Positions 37,919 through 50,230 of a DNA stretch of 64,000 nt are shown here, one piece after another. The stretch is from Taenia hydatigena (taxonomy: Eukaryota > Platyhelminthes > Cestoda > Cyclophyllidea > Taeniidae): the NCBI GenBank assembly GCA_036345935.2, contig JADWOT020000005.1:1550001-1614000 (forward strand). The letters are read 5' to 3'. Position 1 is the first letter of the stretch. Each line of letters opens with the position of its first letter. A program made the position numbers and the translations under genes. Below the pieces are notes generated by a model. The model worked only from the letters and a program-made list of their open reading frames with translations. It made no database searches and was not told where the DNA came from.

Positions 37919-40896
37919 TGCCTTCCACTATTTTTAATACTATTGCCGCATTCACTGATGATTTGCCCATGCACTTCGGAGCAGTCTCTTCACGCAACCT
38001 TCCACCGCACAAAGAAGTCGACGACCTTTCCTAATCATCGTTCAGATTCGGTTGTCAATTCTGCGTACACAATGCATCACGATCTCTAATTTACCTACAT
38101 TTGGTGCATTTACCACTCAACCTGCTGAATATGGAACCTCAGGCAAATTCTCCCTAACCCGATCCACTTATTCAGCCTCAGGTTCAAATGACTCGCAGTG
38201 ATTTGATTATGAAAATTTCTTGTTTCCAAATCGAAGTATCGTGGAGGCTCATTCACTTGCTTGAGCGCACATGGAGTGGCCAAGGTCGTTAGTGGCATGC
38301 GTCAGTCCACGGAATTCCATTCCTAGCCACCATTCCTAACATTCTACATTTCCGGATATACCTCGAGTGGCTGAATTTTGCGACTAGAGTTCGGGCCAGA
38401 TTATCACCTTCAATAGTACACGTACGAGGAGCTAGACTACTGTGGAAGACATGTCTAGTCACTGGCAGTCGACCTGTGCATCACAGATCTGCTCTGCTGA
38501 CAATAAACGAGAAGACGGACGACAAGTGCATTTCTCGTTAAACAGCATACAGTGCTGTGGTTTCTGGTCAATTCAACGATGGCGTACAATGCATGAATTC
38601 CAAAGGTGATGGAACGATGAATAGCAGCTCATCTGTCGGTGATGGCACTGACCGTGATGGCTCTCAATCACAACGTCGAGGCACTCATTCCTTCAAACGA
38701 CTGAGTGTTGCAGAACCCGTGCTCGAAATGAACAAGTGGTACGTCTTCGAACAAAACTGTGGACAGTTTTATCGTAGTGTCAGAGCGTTTGTGCTTAACC
38801 TCGCCCCAATTGGGTCACTGAACAAATGAAGTCATCCAACCTCCTTATTCAGCATTTCTTACACGCCCATCACAAAAGCTACTGTCCAGTTAAACCACTC
38901 GGCTCCCGCTGCAGCTTTCTTTAGGTTGACTTGATTAGAATCCCTTACTCCCAAGAATCCACTTCAAGGCATTGCTGAATGCACACGAAGTTGTCTACTT
39001 TCTAAGGACCAGTGAGCGATGACACCTGAAAACCCATCGTTCAAGTGGTAGAACCTCTCTGTGACCCTGTGATGCCATCACTCCAAGTAATGATTTCAAC
39101 CCACCCAACAGAACAAGGCAATTGCGCAGAGAAAGAAGCAATTGGCGTAGAGGTAAAGACTGAGACGGAGAGGGACTGCCTACTGTTTCTGAGGACAGGA
39201 ATTGCTACTTCATTAGGTGTTTGCTCGTCTTTTCCTCGGAGAGAAAGCATTATTTAGAGCCTTGCTGGAGTTTTACTATGCTTCATAGAGAAAAAGATAA
39301 GGCAAGCTGTGGAATAAGCGAAAAGGACTTCGACAAGGCTTCATAAGCCTATCTAAAATGAAGCCATCCTTAGGACTTTTTAGACTAGCAAAGATGTTAG
39401 GCATTTGGGTTACATTTAGCCGCAAGTGTCATTTTAACTGCATTTAGCTGCCAATATTATAAAAAAGTAGTATCTGAGTGTTTCACGCTTCAGCATGAAA
39501 AGGTTGCACTAGAGCAGTCAAGCGTGCACAAGACAGTGGCCCGCTCCTAGATCACGTGGCTGTTGCACACGCTCCAACGCGTCAGCCGATGGTGCACGAG
39601 TCCACGTTAGCCCAGACACAGGCTCACCTAATGACCTCTACGCCTTCACATTATCCCACATTATCTAATTCTTTCAGCCTCTTCGTTTCTCCTTTGTCTT
39701 AGGCTGGATGCAGAGTTAGATGCTGACTTGTGTTATCCATTCGTCGCCTACTCACATGAGTTTGAGTTGCCATCTGCTCGTATTGGTGACTTGTGTGAGG
39801 CTACTTCAGTTTCGCTTGCCTGCAAACTCATCTAACGTGGGGAACCCAACAGGTTCCTAAAAGACTCATAAACGTGGTCACATGGGTTTATAGTGACGTT
39901 GCAATAAACTGCAGCTTCATGGAAGAACAGACTACCTACCTTCCCGCAGAAGGTCTTAGAGGCCATCGGGACGGCCTGAAAACCATGACTAGAAGCGAAA
40001 GTACAGCCTGCGGAGAGTAATGAAGGGCTGACTACTACGCAGCCTCTTTTACTCCATTAAGGCGTAGTCTCTTGGTGATGCACTATCGGCGCATGAGGTT
40101 TTCATGCCACCAAAGTGATTATGTAGGTGTGAAATTTCACCCAGCAAAGGACATGCCGCCCCATAGCATGGTAACGACAAGATGACGGTTTGTGGCTGAA
40201 TGGCCATGCACCTTCGCTGAACGCTGAGTTATTTCCAACGATGACAAACCACGCCTCAATCCATCATTCAGTGATGGGTGCAACTGCCACTGCAACGCAC
40301 AATCGAATGGCGTCTCCATAACTGGTGGCAGATAGTTATCCTCCTTTCCAGTCACTTCCATAACTCAGCTCATTGAAAAGTCATTGCTACCGCCGCTGTT
40401 GTGCACAAGTAACCACAATTTTGATAAAATGTTTCATTCTGCTTGTCACCATGGCTAATTGCAGGCAGTAGCTGCATTTATTAGAGGGGAAATTGGTCCA
40501 TTTTGGGCGTTTAATTAAAGTCCGATCCACGATTGGAAGGCGACCCGTGCTTGTTGGTCACAGCTACAACTCGATCATCTCCTACCATGGAATCAGCTAC
40601 AGGCAGTGCAACAAATTTATCCACTATGCAGCACCAAGTGCTTGTTGACGGGTGGGCCTCCAGGCATTAAATTAGCGCGTCCTAATTCGAACGAATGTCG
40701 AAGAAGCATCTGTTGAATGGATCTACCATCAACTCTCGATGCCTACGCCAAAGATTCGGCGTCCATTCCTACAATTGCTGCAGTCGAAAGATCTACGCCC
40801 ACCGAATTTGGCGTTGCTAACTTATTTGCTATTACGGTTCTAGTGCTCTTGTTGACTTTCTCGTAACTGCGTGCAAATTACCCATTCGCAATATTG
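37919..40896 (+). repeat. Inverted repeat 1, left arm
   Basis: This is the reverse complement of 47271-50230 at roughly 98% by eye. The arms begin TGCCTTCCACTATTTTTAAT and end TTCGCAATATTG; outside these points similarity stops abruptly. The left arm has a 19-bp extra piece near 39705-39725 (GGATGCAGAGTTAGATGCT), and one more single-base indel separates the arms. It contains a 90-codon + frame (38557-38829, Ser/Gly/Asp-rich start, then MNKWYVFEQNCGQFYRSVRA) and a 74-codon - frame (40361-40137). Both are conserved in the other arm. I do not recognise either protein. Confidence 0.93.
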
Positions 40897-40999
40897 GCAC
40901 CGCGTCCCCTAAAAGAACCTTTAGCGATATTATTGTATGGTAGGCGGTGATGAATGCAGAGCTCAAGTGAGCAGTTGACTCTGCATCCAATTTAAATTA

Positions 41000-42850
41000 G
41001 AAGAGGAGCTGAGAGGCTGAGTGAAGACGAGAAATAGTGCAGGTTACTGTGAAAACACGGAGGTCATCGGATGAACGTTTGTTTGTACCAACGTGGTCCC
41101 GTGCCTCTTTGGCCTAAGCCATGTGATCTCTGGGAGGACCACCGCCTTGGATACTCCTAACCGTCTCTGTGCGACTCTTTCATGTAGAAACATGCAACAC
41201 CACAAGATTATTTTTGTTCATAATACAAATTTCTGAGGGCACACACAAATAAAAAATGACGAGAAATAATGAAGGCCATTGTGTTACACGGAGGCAGTCA
41301 AGCATACCCAAGGAGGTGGTCCACCCACAGATGTTCATGCGCCCATGCATTAGCCGACGGCACAAGAGTTTACGTTGGCTCTGTCGCACCCTCAACCTGC
41401 GGCCTCTTTACTTTTCCCATTGCCTTCATTAATTCTTGTCTTCTTTCATCCCCAGTATTTCTTCCTTACTTTAAGCTGGTTGCGGAGTTAACCGCTACAT
41501 TTAGCTCTGCATTTAGTACCAAAACTTAGCATGCCTCATCAAAAGTCAATCTTATTCTTGAAACTCGTAGCTAAATGCGTGTTATAATTACTTCTAGCAA
41601 CTAACTTTAACTCAAATGCCAAACGTTTTTGCTTGCCCAAAAAGCTTTAACTAAGCTTTAAGGATGGCCGTATTAAACCTTTATTACAATTCTCCTTTGT
41701 TTAGTCTACAACCTTCACTTTTTTTCTGCATGAAGCATGGTGAGTTGGTTGAAACACAGACATAAGGAGAACCAAATGATGCTTTCTCATCGAGGTAGGC
41801 GAACACACACCTGCTGTAGCAGTAAGTTATGTCTCTAGAACCAGTAAGCAGTCCGTTTCCACCTCGGCCGTTGCCTCCACACCAATTGCTCCCTTTCTGA
41901 CGCAATCACCAAATGCCACTGAATGGGTTGAAATCATTACTTGGAGTGATGGCATCACAGGGTCACAGAGAGGTTCTACCACTTGAACGATGGGTTTTCA
42001 GGTGTCATCGCTCACTGGTCCTTAGAAAGTAGACAACTTCGTGTGCATTCAGCAATGCCTTGAAGTGGATTTTCGGAAATACTGAAGTGCAATCTAGATC
42101 ATCTAAAGAAAGCTGCAGGAGAAACGAAGAGGGTGAATGGATACGATGGATAATGTAGGTTAACGTGAAGGTGTAGAGGTCATCGGGCGGGTGATGAGAC
42201 TGAGCCAGCGTGGACTCGTGGGCCAGTGGCTGATGCGTTGGCGCACTGCACATCGGCCATGCGACCTGTGGGCGGACCACCTGCTTGGGCATGCTTGACT
42301 GCCTCTGTGTGATTCTTTCATGTGGAGGCATGCAGCACCAAAAAATTGATTTTGTTTTCAAAATTGGCAGCTAAGCGCATGACTTCTAACAGCTATAAAT
42401 AACACCATAGTCCACAAAGTTTTCTGTCTTGAATTAATTTAATAACAGCCTTATTTAAACTGGTTTTATTAAGTCTCACTCGAAGTTTTGTTTTGCTTAC
42501 ATTTTGCATTAATTGTTTTCGTCGTGAAGTATAGTGGCTTCGCGATGGGACCTTGACGCAACCGTATTGGTTGGAAAATGCAAATATAAGGGAGAGCATT
42601 CAAACCTTCATTTTCGGGTTTAGAGCGAAAGATCACCTGCTGTTTTTACATGTTTTGTCCTTTAGAAACAGCAAGAAAACTGTTTTTATGACAGTTGTCA
42701 TTCCATTAAGGATTGCGATTTTTGCAAAGTATAGTTCAGTGTTATCGTTTAAATGAAAATCATTGCTTGAAGTGATAGCATCAGAGAAGCACTGCACTGG
42801 GTGGCACATCCCGCTACTACACCTCATCCCGATGCTGTTCATTGGGTGTT
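41000..42850. repeat. Diverged tandem and inverted copies of part of inverted repeat 1
   Basis: Pieces of the arm recur here in both orientations. 41640-42080 matches 48770-49195, including a nearly exact stretch (41935-42060 against 49055-49185). 42110-42370 matches 48450-48720, and 42390-42780 continues like 48720-49060. 41060-41240 and 41265-41470 are head-to-head copies of the segment with CGTGGACTCGTG. The order implies a tandem array with a unit of about 0.8 kb and one inverted member. Confidence 0.7.
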
Positions 42851-43249
42851 AAGTAAAGCCTTGGCTTCGTTGGCAGCACGGGCTAATGCAGCACTCCGTG
42901 CTACTGGGGTTTCAAGCACGAGGGGGACAGTGACAAGCACAATGGGTGACTAAATTAATCCGGCATTACTTCGTAACGTGTTATTTTTACTCCATCTCAT
43001 TAGGCTACTGTGTCAAGTGCAGTCTTGAGTGCCACATTAGTTACCAGACAACTGGCAGGGTAGGGTATTAACACACGTTAACTAAGCTTTGTCCCTTCCA
43101 CCTAAAGCATATTTAATAAAAGTCTTAGGAGTCCAAGTGATGGCGAATTTTTTCCTTCCACCTCTTTAGCCTCAGTGGTGCCTAGACATTGTGCTTATTA
43201 CTAAGATTTAATGAGTTTGGCGTAACTCAGCACGAAGGCGGCTTTACAA

Positions 43250-43815
43250 ACTAGGACCTTCATTGCTGTGTTGACAAAACCTATCAAAATTGAGAAGTTT
43301 CAAGCAAATTTTTCAGCGTCCTGAGCCCCTCATGGGTTCTGCCTCAAGTAATTTTATCAACCAGTGCACCACAGCCAGGATATATTTGTTTTATCTCTCA
43401 GTGGTTGATAGCGGGCTCATCATGCCCATATTCACCCATTCTTTTAGGAATCCTCTGAACATAGACTGCAATGGTGTGATCGTTGTGGGATGAGGCCTTT
43501 CGAACCTGCTGCAGGTAATGTAGGTTTAGTAGAAATTTAGTATGTTTAGGGTAAGCGAAGTTCCTCATTGTCCGTTGGTCATGGCATCTAGCATCTTTCC
43601 GTCCGCGTGGCCCATTTCGCGTGTAACGCTTGCAGAGCTGTATGTATTGATAAGACTAGAATCACGAGTCGGTTGGGGGACTCAGCGCCTTCCTCATAGC
43701 ATACATCTTTGTCTACTGGAGAGCGTTAATCACACTTACTATACCTAGCTGACCACCATGCTGGGCGAGGTTATCTCCTCGGCTGTGGGTTCGTAAGAGA
43801 ATGCCAGTAAAGAAT
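43250..43815 (-). pseudogene. Integrase-core relic, copy 2
   Basis: Diverged copy of 28880-29455 in the same orientation. The - strand reads MMSPLSTTER, a stop, then NKYILAVVHWLIKLLEAEPM. The latter corresponds to the GN-Y-I-VVVD-x-TKW-EA integrase block. More stops and changes than copy 1, so it is clearly dead. Confidence 0.7.
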
Positions 43816-43849
43816 ATGGCACCACATATTGTAGTAACGAAATGTTAAC

Positions 43850-44365
43850 AGTTTGCAAATGTTTAGCAGCATATCAGTAATGAATGCTGCGTCTTGTTCA
43901 ACCATAGGTACTAAGATTGCTTGCCTAAAAGGTTTCTAAGGCAGCCTTACTTAAGATGACTTGGGTAAGTCGTTGTTGAAATGTTGTTTGCCCACTTTTC
44001 GGTTATCATTGTTCTCTTCGTAAAGCATAATGCCTTTGCAATGAGGCTTTGATGCAACCATACTGGCTGTAAGGTGCACACGTGAGGATTGCCGAACAAA
44101 CTCTTATCGTTGAGATGAATGCAATAAGTCGTCCACTGTTTCAGCATATTTTTCCCTCACACGCATCTAAAGGACCATTCCCACCTTAGTTGTTCTTTTC
44201 ACAAGAATTGATAATTGCATACAGAACCGTCTGATTTAATCAAGTGGACGCAAACTTTTACTCGGATTACTAGCACCAGGGAAGCACAAATCTGGGTGGC
44301 ACTTCTCGCTACCGCGCTTCATCCCGATGCTGTTCCTTAGGGTTTAAGCAAATCCTTGGCTTCCT
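43850..44365 (+). repeat. Further diverged repeat copy, like 42380-42870
   Basis: Shared blocks with 42380-42870 include GCAACCATACTGG against GCAACCGTATTGG, GGGTGGCAC-T-TCGCTAC, CTTCATCCCGATGCTGTTC against CCTCATCCCGATGCTGTTC, and CCTTGGCTTC. It ends near 44365. Confidence 0.6.
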
Positions 44366-45016
44366 CGGAGACAAGGGGTCAACTTCGGCCTACAGGTCAG
44401 TCGGGCTCAACTTGCATTCTGCAAGCCAATCCAACACTCTGTGCATTTGGAGTTTCAGGCAGGAGGAGGACAATGGCAGTTGCAAAATAGACCACATGGA
44501 TGAAGAAACGCACATCTACGTATGCAAACGATTGAATGCAAATTTCCGACTCTTTGAAGTGACAGTACGTCATTGGGTAAACGGGTATCGAAGACTTTAC
44601 AAAATAAATGACCCCAAACATCCGAATTGTCTTAGACCGAGTCCATTCGTGAATTCAGAATCTCAATCACTCCGTTGGGCAAGCCACGTGTGCCTACCAG
44701 TGGCTGAGTGAGAGCAGGCTTGAAGTGACTGCCATTGCACCCAAGGTGTGACCAATGGACTAATCAGGCTATCAAGGACGAAAAAAGAAGAAGGGGCGAT
44801 AAAGCAGCCACAAGGTGAAAACTCTGCAACCTTGGACAGGAACGTCTCACTAAACTTGAAGATATACCCAGCATTATAGTGTAGCCTTCCATCACTATGT
44901 TATGAATGTCAGCATACTTTCCAATTAATTCGTTTCATTTCTGTATTTCGCCCAACATACATTACCAGGGCGAGCCCATTAGTGTACCAATGCAAAGGAA
45001 TCGAAACGTCAAAGGT

Positions 45017-45022
45017 TTTATT
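45017..45022 (-). promoter_or_regulatory. Candidate poly(A) signal of the FnIII gene
   Basis: TTTATT on the + strand reads AATAAA on the - strand, about 80 bp after the stop codon of the FnIII gene. Confidence 0.6.
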
Positions 45023-45100
45023 AATCGCTATAAACTAATTTGCAGCGATTGGTCCCCTGACTGCTATACAACAACGCACGACTGTCAGCCAGACCACTGT

Positions 45101-47042
45101 CTAGATTAGTGAATTCTGCAATAGGAAAAGCAGCCCGTTTAGTAAACACAAATTTCGAGCTAGAGTATTCGAGTAAAGCATATGGCTCATGGAGCTGAAG
45201 AGGGTTGATTTATCCAATGCACTGTAGGTAGACCCGCTAGTGGTGGTGGTTGCGAACGATGAGGCAGTGGTTGCAGCGGTTGAAGTATTGGAGGTAGTCC
45301 GATCGCCCGTTGTGGTTGCGAGTGATACGGTAGAACCTTCTGCAACTGTATTTACAGGACTTGTAACGTTTGAAATGCTAATCGTCGTTGTTGTAGACAT
45401 ACCTTCCTTACCTATCAAAAGCAACAAATTTCGTCCATCATATCCTTTACCATCCACTTGTCAACTAATTACTAACTGTGCATGATAGGACAATCGCAGC
45501 TGCCTTATTAAGCACGACTATCCCACTCTCTGCTGTAAAATTATCTTGCCAGAATCAAACAAATTCTGATATAGCTTAATTTCTAATAAACGTAGTCATT
45601 TGTTAGTAGTTTGGCATTCCATAAATGGAGTAGAAAGGACTCGCCTTTATCCAAAAGTGGTGTAGTCACTCTCACTTCATCGCTGTAATGATAATGGCCA
45701 TCAATGGATACACTAACAGAGGCAGTAATATTTTGTCCTGGGTTTAAGCCTGTGATGACATGCCTGGTAGGAGACTGTGCGTTTACGGATTTCAAAGGCC
45801 CATCGTCGCATCTATAATGAACCAAATAGAATCTTTGATGGCCGGCGTCTTTAGGCGGCTCACTCCACGTCAAAACCACGGTGGATGAGTTCACTGCTTC
45901 CAAACTCACGTTCCGAGGAGCATGGAGACCTGCACAAATGAAAAACGGATTATTCACTATTGTTGGGCGAGCAATGAAGCTCTCTTATGCCCTCACGTGT
46001 GATCAATGAATGGGGATGGAGGTGGAGTGGCCAAGTGCCAGGGCCGATGGACGAATAACTAGGCTTAATGATGAAATATATGGATCTGAGCTATATGCTT
46101 CAAGTACCGATGGGTAAGACAGCAAGCTAAGACTGTCAGGTAGTCTGGGACCGTGCAATAAAAATGCATCTTACTAGCGGACCAATCTCACTGCATAACA
46201 TTCCGCATTGTGCATATTTCATAGTTGTGAGCTTCAATAAGACCACGAGACTATGGACTTATCTCTTAACGCTCATGCCATTATGCATCACAATGAACAG
46301 AACACTATAAAACACTTTGAGGTGCCCTTAACGCAAGGTTCCCAATGTTTGTGACAAGAGACAGGAAGTGTACGTACGAAAGGTGGGCATTAATAAACGA
46401 GTAGTTGTTTTCAATGGTGCTGTTGTGGCAGAGACCCTAAGTCCAAGTGAAGACAGAAGCATATGCGGATGCAATTTGACAGGAAAATAGTAAATGATAA
46501 TATTTGTCGGAACGTGTTAATATATGCCACTGGGGTGGATTGGAGCTACCACACGCTACACATATACACTCTGTGGACCTCCTCGTAGCACTAGTCGCAA
46601 TTATTTTCGATACATTGCCTGTAGCCGTGTCTTGCTCGAAGTCATCCGAATCAAGCAATAGCTCGTGTGGGCTCCCATTACAGACCTTGGTTAGGCGAAG
46701 TTCTGACATTCACGAGAGTTATGCAAGTTTGAAGGCGCCATAGAGACAAACAGGGAAGTTGTGAAGAGAAATGAGGAGCAGAGGATGTAATGCCAAGGAA
46801 GGGAACACGCCTACTCAATCCTATTAAGCCAATTTGCCTGGGATGTGATGCGATGCGAACCTGCAGCACTCTCCTCATCCTTGCTGCATGCATAAGTATA
46901 GTAAAGGCCCTCATTTGTGAATAGTTCAAAGCATATACTGATTAGAGTGAGACACAAGAGGATATAACTTACTATAGAGTGCTGCAAATCCTCCATGCAA
47001 GATGGAACTTGCCAGCAAAGTGAGGCAGATGTGAAGCGACAT
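45101..47042 (-). CDS. Secreted/surface fibronectin type III protein with a Ser/Thr-rich tail (oncosphere-antigen-like layout)
   Basis: Three - strand exons, all joined in phase 1, give 221 residues. Exon 1 (47042-46973) encodes the start and a signal peptide, MSLHICLTLLASSILHGGFA. Exon 2 (45929-45645, 285 bp) is one FnIII domain: LHAPRNVSLEAVNSSTVVLT, then WSEPP, YLVHYRC, ITGLNPGQNITASVSV and the closing VRVTTP. Exon 3 (45411-45101) is a long Ser/Thr run and a hydrophobic end (NLCLLNGLLFLLQNSLI), suggesting a GPI signal or membrane anchor. Donor 1 is GTAAGT; donor 2 is GCGAGT, a GC-AG intron. Five N-glycosylation sequons are visible. Signal, single FnIII, hydrophobic tail in three exons is the layout of the taeniid EG95/TSOL18/45W family. 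The mucin-like stretch makes this protein longer, and orthology is not shown. The gene lies inside the spacer of inverted repeat 1. Confidence 0.88.
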
Positions 47043-47270
47043 CACTCCTCAATAAATAACCCATATTCACACTCCACACACCTGTGTTTATAAATGTGTT
47101 GCAAGCCAATGGAAATGCCCGCTCTTGCCCCACGAAGCCAACTGCACACTTACACGCACACCGTGAGATCATCGACCATTGGGTCCTCTAGGACAATGTG
47201 CTGGTTAGCCTAGTGAGGATGTCTGCCTCATCAGCATTACAGCGTTCACCCTCAACTATGTGGTGAGCTA

Positions 47271-50230
47271 CAATATTGCGAATGGGTAATTTGCACGCAG
47301 TTACGAGAAAGTCAACACGAGCACCAGAACCGTAATAGCAAATAAGTTAGCAACGCCAAATTCGGTGGGCGTAGATCTTTCGACTGCAGCAATTGTAGGA
47401 ATGGACGCCGAATCTTTGGCGTAGGCATCGAGAGTTGATGGTAGATCCATTCAACGGATGCTTCTTCGACATTCGTTCGAATTAGGACGCGCTAATTTAA
47501 TGCCTGGAGGCCCACCCGTCAACAAGCACCTGGTGCTGCATAGTGGATAAATTTGTTGCACTGCCTGTAGCTGATTCCATGGTAGGAGATGATCGAGTTG
47601 TAGCTGTGACCAACAAGCACGGGTCACCTTCCAATCGTGGATCGGACTTTAATTAAACGCCCAAAATGGACCAATTTCCCCTCTAATAAATGCAGCTACT
47701 GCCTGCAATTAGCTGTGGCGACAAGCAGAATGAAACATTTTATCAAAATTGTGGTTACTTGTGCACAACAGCGGCGGTAGCAATGACTTTTCAATGAGCT
47801 GAGTTATGAAAGTGACTGGAAAGGAGGATAACTATCTGCCACCAGTTATGGAGACGCCATTCGATTGTGCGTTGCAGTCGCAGTTGCACCCATTACTGAA
47901 TGATGGATTGAGGCGTGGGTTGTCATCGTTGGAAATAACTCAGCGTTCAGCGAAGGTGCATGGCCATTCAGCCACAAACCGTCATCTTGTCGTTACCATG
48001 CTATGGGGCGGCATATTCTTTGCTGGGTGAAATTTCACACCTACATAACCACTTTGGTGGCATGAAAACCTCATGCACCGATAGTGCATCACCAAGAGAC
48101 TACGCCTTAATGGAGTAAAAGAGGCTGCGTAGTAGTAAGCCCTTCACTACTCTCCGCAGGCTGTACTTTCGCTTCTAGTCATGGTTTTCAGGCCGTCCCG
48201 ATGGCCTCTAAGACCTTCTGCGGGAAGGTAGGTAGTCTGTTCTTCCATGAAGCTGCAGTTTATTGCAACGTCACTATAAACCCATGTGACCACGTTTATG
48301 AGTCTTTTAGGAACCTGTTGGGTTCCCCACGTTAGATGAGTTTGCAGGCAAGCGAAACTGAAGTAGCCTCACACAAGTCACCAATACGAGCAGATGGCAA
48401 CTCAAACTCATGTGAGTAGGCGACGAATGGATAACACAAGTCAGCCTAAGACAAAGGAGAAACGAAGAGGCTGAAAGAATTAGATAATGTGGGATAATGT
48501 GAAGGCGTAGAGGTCATTAGGTGAGCCTGTGTCTGGACTAACGTGGACTCGTGCACCATCGGCTGACGCGTTGGAGCGTGTGCATCAGCCATGTGATCTA
48601 GGAGCGGGCCACTGTCTTGTGCACGCTTGACTGCTCTAGTGCAACCTTTTTATGCTGAAGCGTGAAACACTCAGATACTACTTTTTTATAATATTGGCAG
48701 CTAAATGCAGTTAAAATGACACTTGCAGCTAAATGTAACCCAAATGCCTAACATCTTTGCTAGTCTAAAAAGTCCTAAGGATGGCCTCATTTTGGATAAG
48801 CTTATGAAGCCTTGTCGTAGTCCTTTTCGCTTATTCCACAACTTGCCTTATCTTTTTCTCTATGAAGCATAGTAAAACTCCAGCAAGGCTGTAAATAATG
48901 CTTTCTCTCCGAGGAAAAGACGAGCAAACACCTGGTGAAGTAGCAATTCCTGTCCTCAGCAACAGTAGGCAGCCCCTCTCCGTCTCAGTCGTTACCTCCA
49001 CACAAATTCACCTTTCCCCTACGCAATTGCCTTGTTCTGTTGGGTGGGTTGAAATCATTACTTGGAGTGATGGCTTCACAGGGTCACAGAGAGGTTCTAC
49101 CACTTGAAGGATGGGTTTTCAGGTGTCATTGCTCACTGGTCCTTAGAAAGTAGACAACTTCGTGTGGATTCAGCAATGCCCTGAAGTGGATTCTTGGGAG
49201 TAAGGGATTCTAATCAAGTCAACTTAAAGAAAGCTGCAGCGGGAGCCGAGTGGTTTAACTGGACAGTAGCTTTTGTGATGGGCGTGTAAGAAATGCTGAA
49301 TAAGGAGGTTGGATGACTTCATTTGTTCAGTGACCCAATTGGGGTGAGGTTAAGCACAAACGCTCTGACACTACGATAAAACTGTCCACAGTTTTGTTCG
49401 AAGACGTACCACTTGTTCATTTCGAGCACGGGTTCTGCAACACTCAGTCGTTTGAAGGAATGAGTGCCTCGACGTTGTGATTGAGAACCATCACGGTCAG
49501 TGCCATCACCGACAGATGAGCTGCTATCCATCGTTCCATCACCTTTGGAATTCATGCATTGTACGCCATCGTTGAATTGACCAGAAACCACAGCACTGTA
49601 TGCTATTTAACGGGAAATGCACTTGTCGTCAGTCTTCTCGTTTAGTGTCAGCAGAGCAGATCTGTGATGCACAGGTCGACTGCCAATGACTAGACATGTC
49701 TTCCACAGTAGTCTAGCTCCTCGTGCGTGTACTATTGAAGGTGATAATCTGGCCCGAACTCTAGTCGCAAAATTCAGCCACTCGAGGTATATCCGGAAAT
49801 GTAGAATGTTAGGAATGGTGGCTAGGAATGGAATTCCGTGGACTGACGCATGCCACTAACGACCTTGGCCACTCCATGTGCTCTCAAGCAAATGAATGAG
49901 CCTCCACGATGCTTCTGTTTGGGAAACAAAAAAGTTTCATAATTAAATCACTGCGAGTCATTTGAACCTGAGGCTGAATAAGTGGATCGGGTTAGGGAGA
50001 ATTTGCCTGAGGTTCCATATTTAGCAGGTTGAGTGGTAAATGCACCAAATGTAGGTAAATTAGAGATCGTGATGCATTGTGTACGCAGAATTGACAACCG
50101 AATCTGAACGATGATTAGGAAAGGTCGTCGACTTCTTTGTGCGGTGGAAGGTTGCGTGAAGAGACTGCTCCGAAGTGCATGGGCAAATCATCAGTGAATG
50201 CGGCAATAGTATTAAAAATAGTGGAAGGCA
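47271..50230 (-). repeat. Inverted repeat 1, right arm
   Basis: Reverse complement of 37919-40896. The 90-codon frame reappears at 49319-49591 (-) with two residue differences, and the 74-codon frame at 47806-48030 (+) with a few. Flanking bases at both ends differ completely from those of the left arm, so the borders are sharp. Confidence 0.93.
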
